Positions 30,235 through 33,040 of a stretch of DNA of 33,040 nucleotides are shown piece by piece. The DNA comes from Chara braunii. Its lineage: Eukaryota; Streptophyta; Charophyceae; Charales; Characeae. Where the stretch lies: contig BFEA01000024.1 in NCBI GenBank assembly GCA_003427395.1, positions 1,984,763 through 2,017,802 on the forward strand. Direction: 5' to 3'. How positions within the stretch are numbered: position 1 is the stretch's first letter; every line of letters begins with the position of its first letter. The translations under genes and the position numbers were made by a program. The notes under the pieces are model-generated. The model was not told the DNA's origin. It saw only the letters and a program-made list of their open reading frames with translations, and made no database searches.

Positions 30235-31020
30235 CAAAGGTTGGGCATTGTTTAAAAGCAGAATGGCCCAGTGCTATGTTTCTTGCTTGTTTTCTGAAGG
30301 ACCAAGCATTGTTTCTGAGCAGAATGGCTTGGCCTATCTGTTTCTTTTGGGGTTTCTGACTGAAGTTGGGCAAAATGGTGCAACTTCATCCTTTTGTGTG
30401 ACTTTGAGATAAGTTGAACATTGTTTTTAAGCAGAATGGTTCAGTCTCTTGTTTCAAAGCAGAATGGCCCAGTGCTATGTTTCTTGATTGTTTTTTGAAG
30501 GACCAAACATTGTTTCTGAGCAGAATGGGTTGGTCTACCTGTTTCTTTTGGAGTTTCTGACTGAAGCAGGGCAAAATGGTCCAACTTCATGCTTTTGTGT
30601 AACTTTGAGATAAGCTGAACATTGTTTCTAAGCGAAATGGTTCAGTCTCTTGTTTTATTTTGAGGGCGGAATTTGGCAAAAGGCTAAGCATTGTTTCTAA
30701 GCAGAATGGTTTAGCCTGAAACCACACACAGTGCAAATTGAGTTTACATTGGAAGTACTTTATGTATATTTGTATGTGAATAGGCAATTGGACCTTGTTT
30801 CTAAGCAGAATGGTTCAGCTTACGCCATATCACTAAGAAGAGAAGTAAAGTCAAGAATATAATTGGAAGTAAATTGGGCAGGTTGAGCATTGTTTCTAAG
30901 CAGAATGGTTCTGTCACATGCCCATATCAAAATAAAAGTTGGAGAATTATTAAACTTTGGATATTTAAACAGTTCAGAGCGACTAGGCATTGTTTCTAAG
31001 CAGAATGGTCTAGTCACATG
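30235..31020 (+). repeat. Array of hairpins with constant core and copy-specific matched arms
   Basis: The core TTGTTTCTAAGCAGAATGG recurs about ten times with few changes. In most copies the arms on either side are complementary but differ between copies: tgggc/gccca (30242-30270), ccaagc/gcttgg (30302-30332), tgaac/gttca (30415-30443), gaccaa/ttggtc (30501-30535), ctgaac/gttcag (30615-30645), aggctaagc/gtttagcct (30681-30717, one G-T) and gactaggc/gtctagtc (30981-31015, one G-T). Copies at 30790-30816 and 30885-30911 pair weakly, and one at about 30451-30470 has lost its left arm. ATT/AAT of the core extends each stem past a one-G bulge. No protein is supported. The function is unknown. Confidence 0.85.
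30250..30651. repeat. 201-bp tandem duplication within the hairpin array
   Basis: Copy 1 (about 30250-30450) and copy 2 (about 30451-30651) share agaatggcccagtgctatg, tctgtttcttttgg, gggcaaaatggt and actttgagataag at a constant 201-bp offset. It carries three array hairpins plus tgaagttg/caacttca (30361-30388), a perfect 8-bp stem around gggcaaaatggt that resembles a worn core. In copy 2 that stem is imperfect. Confidence 0.88.
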
Positions 31021-31224
31021 CCCCAAAGAAGAAAGACTTAGTTGTGCAACCTGTTTGTGTATAACTTAAACCACCACTCCATCACCCCCTGTACTGTTCA
31101 TTTTTTTTGTCGACAAGTACCGTACCAAAATCTACAGTGTTCAGGCGCGGGACAGGCTCGGCTAGCGAGGGCCTCTGGGCCACAAAAAGTCTTGGGTGGC
31201 GCTACCGGGTCTCTGGAAAGGGCG

Positions 31225-31309
31225 GTGCAGCTGCTGGTGGGAATTGTAATGGGCGGGCGGCACATGTGAAAACGCGCCGCCCGCCCATTTGAATCCCGGC
31301 CAGCACTGA
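31225..31309. repeat. Long GC-rich hairpin
   Basis: atgggcgggcggc (31249-31261) and gccgcccgcccat (31276-31288) are perfect inverted copies around a 14-nt loop. Pairing continues outward with few mismatches (gctggtgggaattgta against ttgaatcccggccagc, 31233-31248 and 31289-31304), giving a stem of about 29 bp. It could be a miniature inverted-repeat element end-to-end, a foldback, or a small-RNA precursor. Confidence 0.85.
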
Positions 31310-31518
31310 CCGAAAAAGGGAAGACACTGGCGGGAATTCAGCAGCGGGAAATTTGGAAAAAAAAAATTCGAGAACTGAAGTCTTCACGCGAGGGCACCCA
31401 TACATACCGACCATCACGCGGCGCCCACCCTCTCCACCATCTCGGACAGGAGCCAGAACATGGGGAAGAGGGCGAGCATCTCCATCGGCCAGAGGTAGTG
31501 CTTTGGCGGCGAAGCGTG

Positions 31519-31620
<102 letters not shown>

Positions 31621-31789
31621 GTCCGCCTTTGTGCACGTCGCGGCTTCGGGCGATAATTCGAGGTTGGAGGCAGGTGGTGTGTGTGGACGCTACGAGAGGC
31701 GGGCCGCAACTGTCCTCATCGAGCAGGCGGAATCTGTTGGAATCTGTCGACATCAAGCGGCATCTTCTGTCATCGGGCCGTGGTTCGCG

Positions 31790-32260
31790 CGTGAGAGAGA
31801 GAGAGAGAGAGAGACAGAGAGAGTTGTCGCAACGCCTGGACGAACCTCGCAGGGAATTCGGTCAGGTTCATCCCCGTTTACACACACACACACACACAGA
31901 GAGAGAAAGAGAGATTTGCAGCAACCCCTGGACGAACCTAACGGGCATTTCAGTCAGGTTCATCCCCGTTCAAACACACACAGAGAAAGAGAGAGAGACA
32001 GACAGACAGACTGTCGGCTTTGTGCGCAGAGAGAGAGAGAGAGAGAGAGGGACCATTATTTTTTTTTTTTTTCCGTGTCTTTTTCCACGACGACCCTGGC
32101 TTCCTTTTCCCGCCAGGTTCATCCCCACGTTCTGTGTGTGTGTGTGCGTGTGTTTGTGTGTGTTTGTGTCTGTGTGTGTGTGTGTGTGAGAGAGAGAGAG
32201 TGAGAAACGTGAGGAACCTATATATATATATCGTCACAAACAGAATTGCCCGGTAAACCG
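31790..32260 (+). repeat. Interleaved GA/CA/TG microsatellites with a 'caggttcatcccc' unit
   Basis: GA runs lie at 31794-31822, 31899-31914, 31984-31998 and 32028-32049. CA runs lie at 31880-31899 and 31974-31982, a T11-12 run near 32060, and a TG run at 32135-32190 followed by GA. Between them 'aggttcatccccgtt' occurs at 31864 and 31957, 'aggttcatccccacgtt' at about 32115, and 'ctggacgaacct' at about 31837 and 31928. The microsatellites thus belong to a higher-order repeat of about 93 bp that has degenerated. Confidence 0.85.
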
Positions 32261-32344
32261 TAGGCAGAGAGAGAGAAGAGGACAACAAACGAGGGGCATA
32301 TATATTTTCTCTTTTTCCTTTCGCGCACACCCCTGCCGTCCTTT

Positions 32345-32356
32345 TTCCGCCAGGTT

Positions 32357-32421
<65 letters not shown>

Positions 32422-32422
32422 C
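32345..32422 (+). repeat. Long (GT)n microsatellite after another 'caggttcat'
   Basis: ccgccaggttcatg at about 32348 runs directly into about 30 GT units. The same ccgccaggttcat precedes the TG run at 32135. Confidence 0.92.
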
Positions 32423-32603
32423 TTTCGCTATACACTCAAAAAGAGCATGACTGTGCCAGACTGTTTCGTAGGACTTTCACTGACTCATCAGGAGGTGAAC
32501 CCCGACTGTCTGCCCACGATGCTACTGGCTGATGGATAACGACTCGCCACATTGCCCAGAGTTAGCGATACCCCTGAGAAAAGTGGTCAGACTTTCGCCG
32601 ACT

Positions 32604-32633
32604 CGTGTGTGTGTGTGTGTGTGTGTGTGTGCA

Positions 32634-32672
<39 letters not shown>
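32604..32672 (+). repeat. (GT)n(GA)n compound microsatellite
   Basis: GT units from about 32605 to 32642 pass into GA units to 32671. The order is the same as at 31523-31618 and 32135-32199. Confidence 0.95.
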
Positions 32673-33017
32673 CCATTGACGAAGCCGGGGTACGGTGGTG
32701 GGTGGGGTGGAGGGGGGGAAGGGATCTGCCAGCCGAACGCGCGGTTATCCAGGCCTGTCTCAGGCCGACCCGCCCACCCCTCCGCCTCCCCGCAGCACCT
32801 TCGACAGTCGGGGGGAGGGGGGGGGGTCGGGGGTTGTCGATTGGTCCTTTTTTATTTTTTAATTTTTAATTGATAATCTGCATGCCATCGATTGATCGAC
32901 TGATTGATTGAGTGATCAAATCGGGCATGATTGGGGAAAAAAAGCGAAATCAAAAATACAAAACCAGCACGCACAGGCCTAATATGGGTGCGTTCTTTCT
33001 GTGATGATCTATAAGTC
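32673..33017. other. G-rich then AT-rich spacer, no gene
   Basis: 32690-32835 is G-rich with several runs of four or more G; 32845-32875 is T/A-rich, and 32885-32920 has 'gattgatcgactgattgatt' type short repeats. No coding signal is seen. Confidence 0.5.
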
Positions 33018-33040
33018 GGTGTGTGTGTGTGTGTGTGTGT
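33018..33040 (+). repeat. (GT)n microsatellite cut by the window end
   Basis: Eleven or more GT units run to the last base, so the full length is not visible. Confidence 0.9.

Noticed and set aside
30235-31020. CRISPR-like array because of a regularly recurring core
   Set aside because: Spacing is irregular, the intervening text is itself duplicated, there is no leader or cas gene, and the surroundings are eukaryotic transposons.
30386-31026. Minus-strand peptides with repeated 'ETMFSLSQS' words
   Set aside because: They are translations of the repeated hairpin core in shifting frames, broken by stops, with no conserved protein pattern.

Overview
The window looks like intergenic, transposon-rich DNA from a large eukaryotic (plant or streptophyte-alga type) nuclear genome. 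The reasons are a chromovirus-like Ty3/gypsy LTR retrotransposon, a BED/DUF659-type hAT transposase, an eukaryotic RT of the 'GIPMGTN' type, many long CA/GA/GT microsatellites and a huge CTT/TCC tract. There are no operons, rRNA genes or convincing host genes. A charophyte such as Chara is my guess from the mixture of elements; the sequence does not prove it.

Layout. 1-5.0 kb: mostly anonymous DNA with small tandem repeats. One repeat (1583-1952) contains a 19-bp Tn5/Nextera mosaic end flanked by two identical 113-bp copies, which is an assembly artefact. A short Cys/His-rich (PHD-like) fragment lies near 4.4-4.55 kb. 5.0-9.7 kb: a decayed reverse-transcriptase element on the minus strand with RT motifs A, B and C, a 15-bp minisatellite, a 77-bp tandem duplication, a ~780-bp tandem duplication at its 3' side, and a second partial RT copy at 9385-9708. 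9.7-10.4 kb: two microsatellite-plus-205-bp cassettes in direct repeat. 10.4-12.6 kb: anonymous DNA with a few diverged repeats. 12.57-14.35 kb: a ~1.8-kb polypyrimidine (CTT/TCC) tract.

14.4-17.88 kb: a plus-strand hAT transposase pseudogene (BED finger, DUF659, catalytic core, hAT C-terminal block, then a long acidic tail) broken by one stop and several 1-bp frameshifts. It runs straight into 17.88-26.94 kb, a ~9-kb Ty3/gypsy element on the minus strand. Its parts, in transcription order from high to low coordinate, are 5' LTR, tRNA-iMet-like primer site, gag with zinc knuckle, protease, RT, RNase H, integrase, decayed chromodomain, polypurine tract and 3' LTR. It is dead: there are many stops, YxDD has become YLDE, and the RNase H aspartate has become Ala.

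26.9-30.2 kb: no gene recognised. 30.24-31.02 kb: the most unusual structure seen, an array of about ten hairpins with a nearly constant ~19-nt core whose flanking arms differ from copy to copy yet stay complementary within each copy. 31.2 kb holds a GC-rich ~30-bp-stem hairpin. 31.5-33.04 kb is a cluster of (GT)n/(CA)n-(GA)n microsatellites interleaved with a repeated 'aggttcatcccc' motif.

No set of genes here works as a host pathway. The coding content is three unrelated families of transposable elements, all inactivated.
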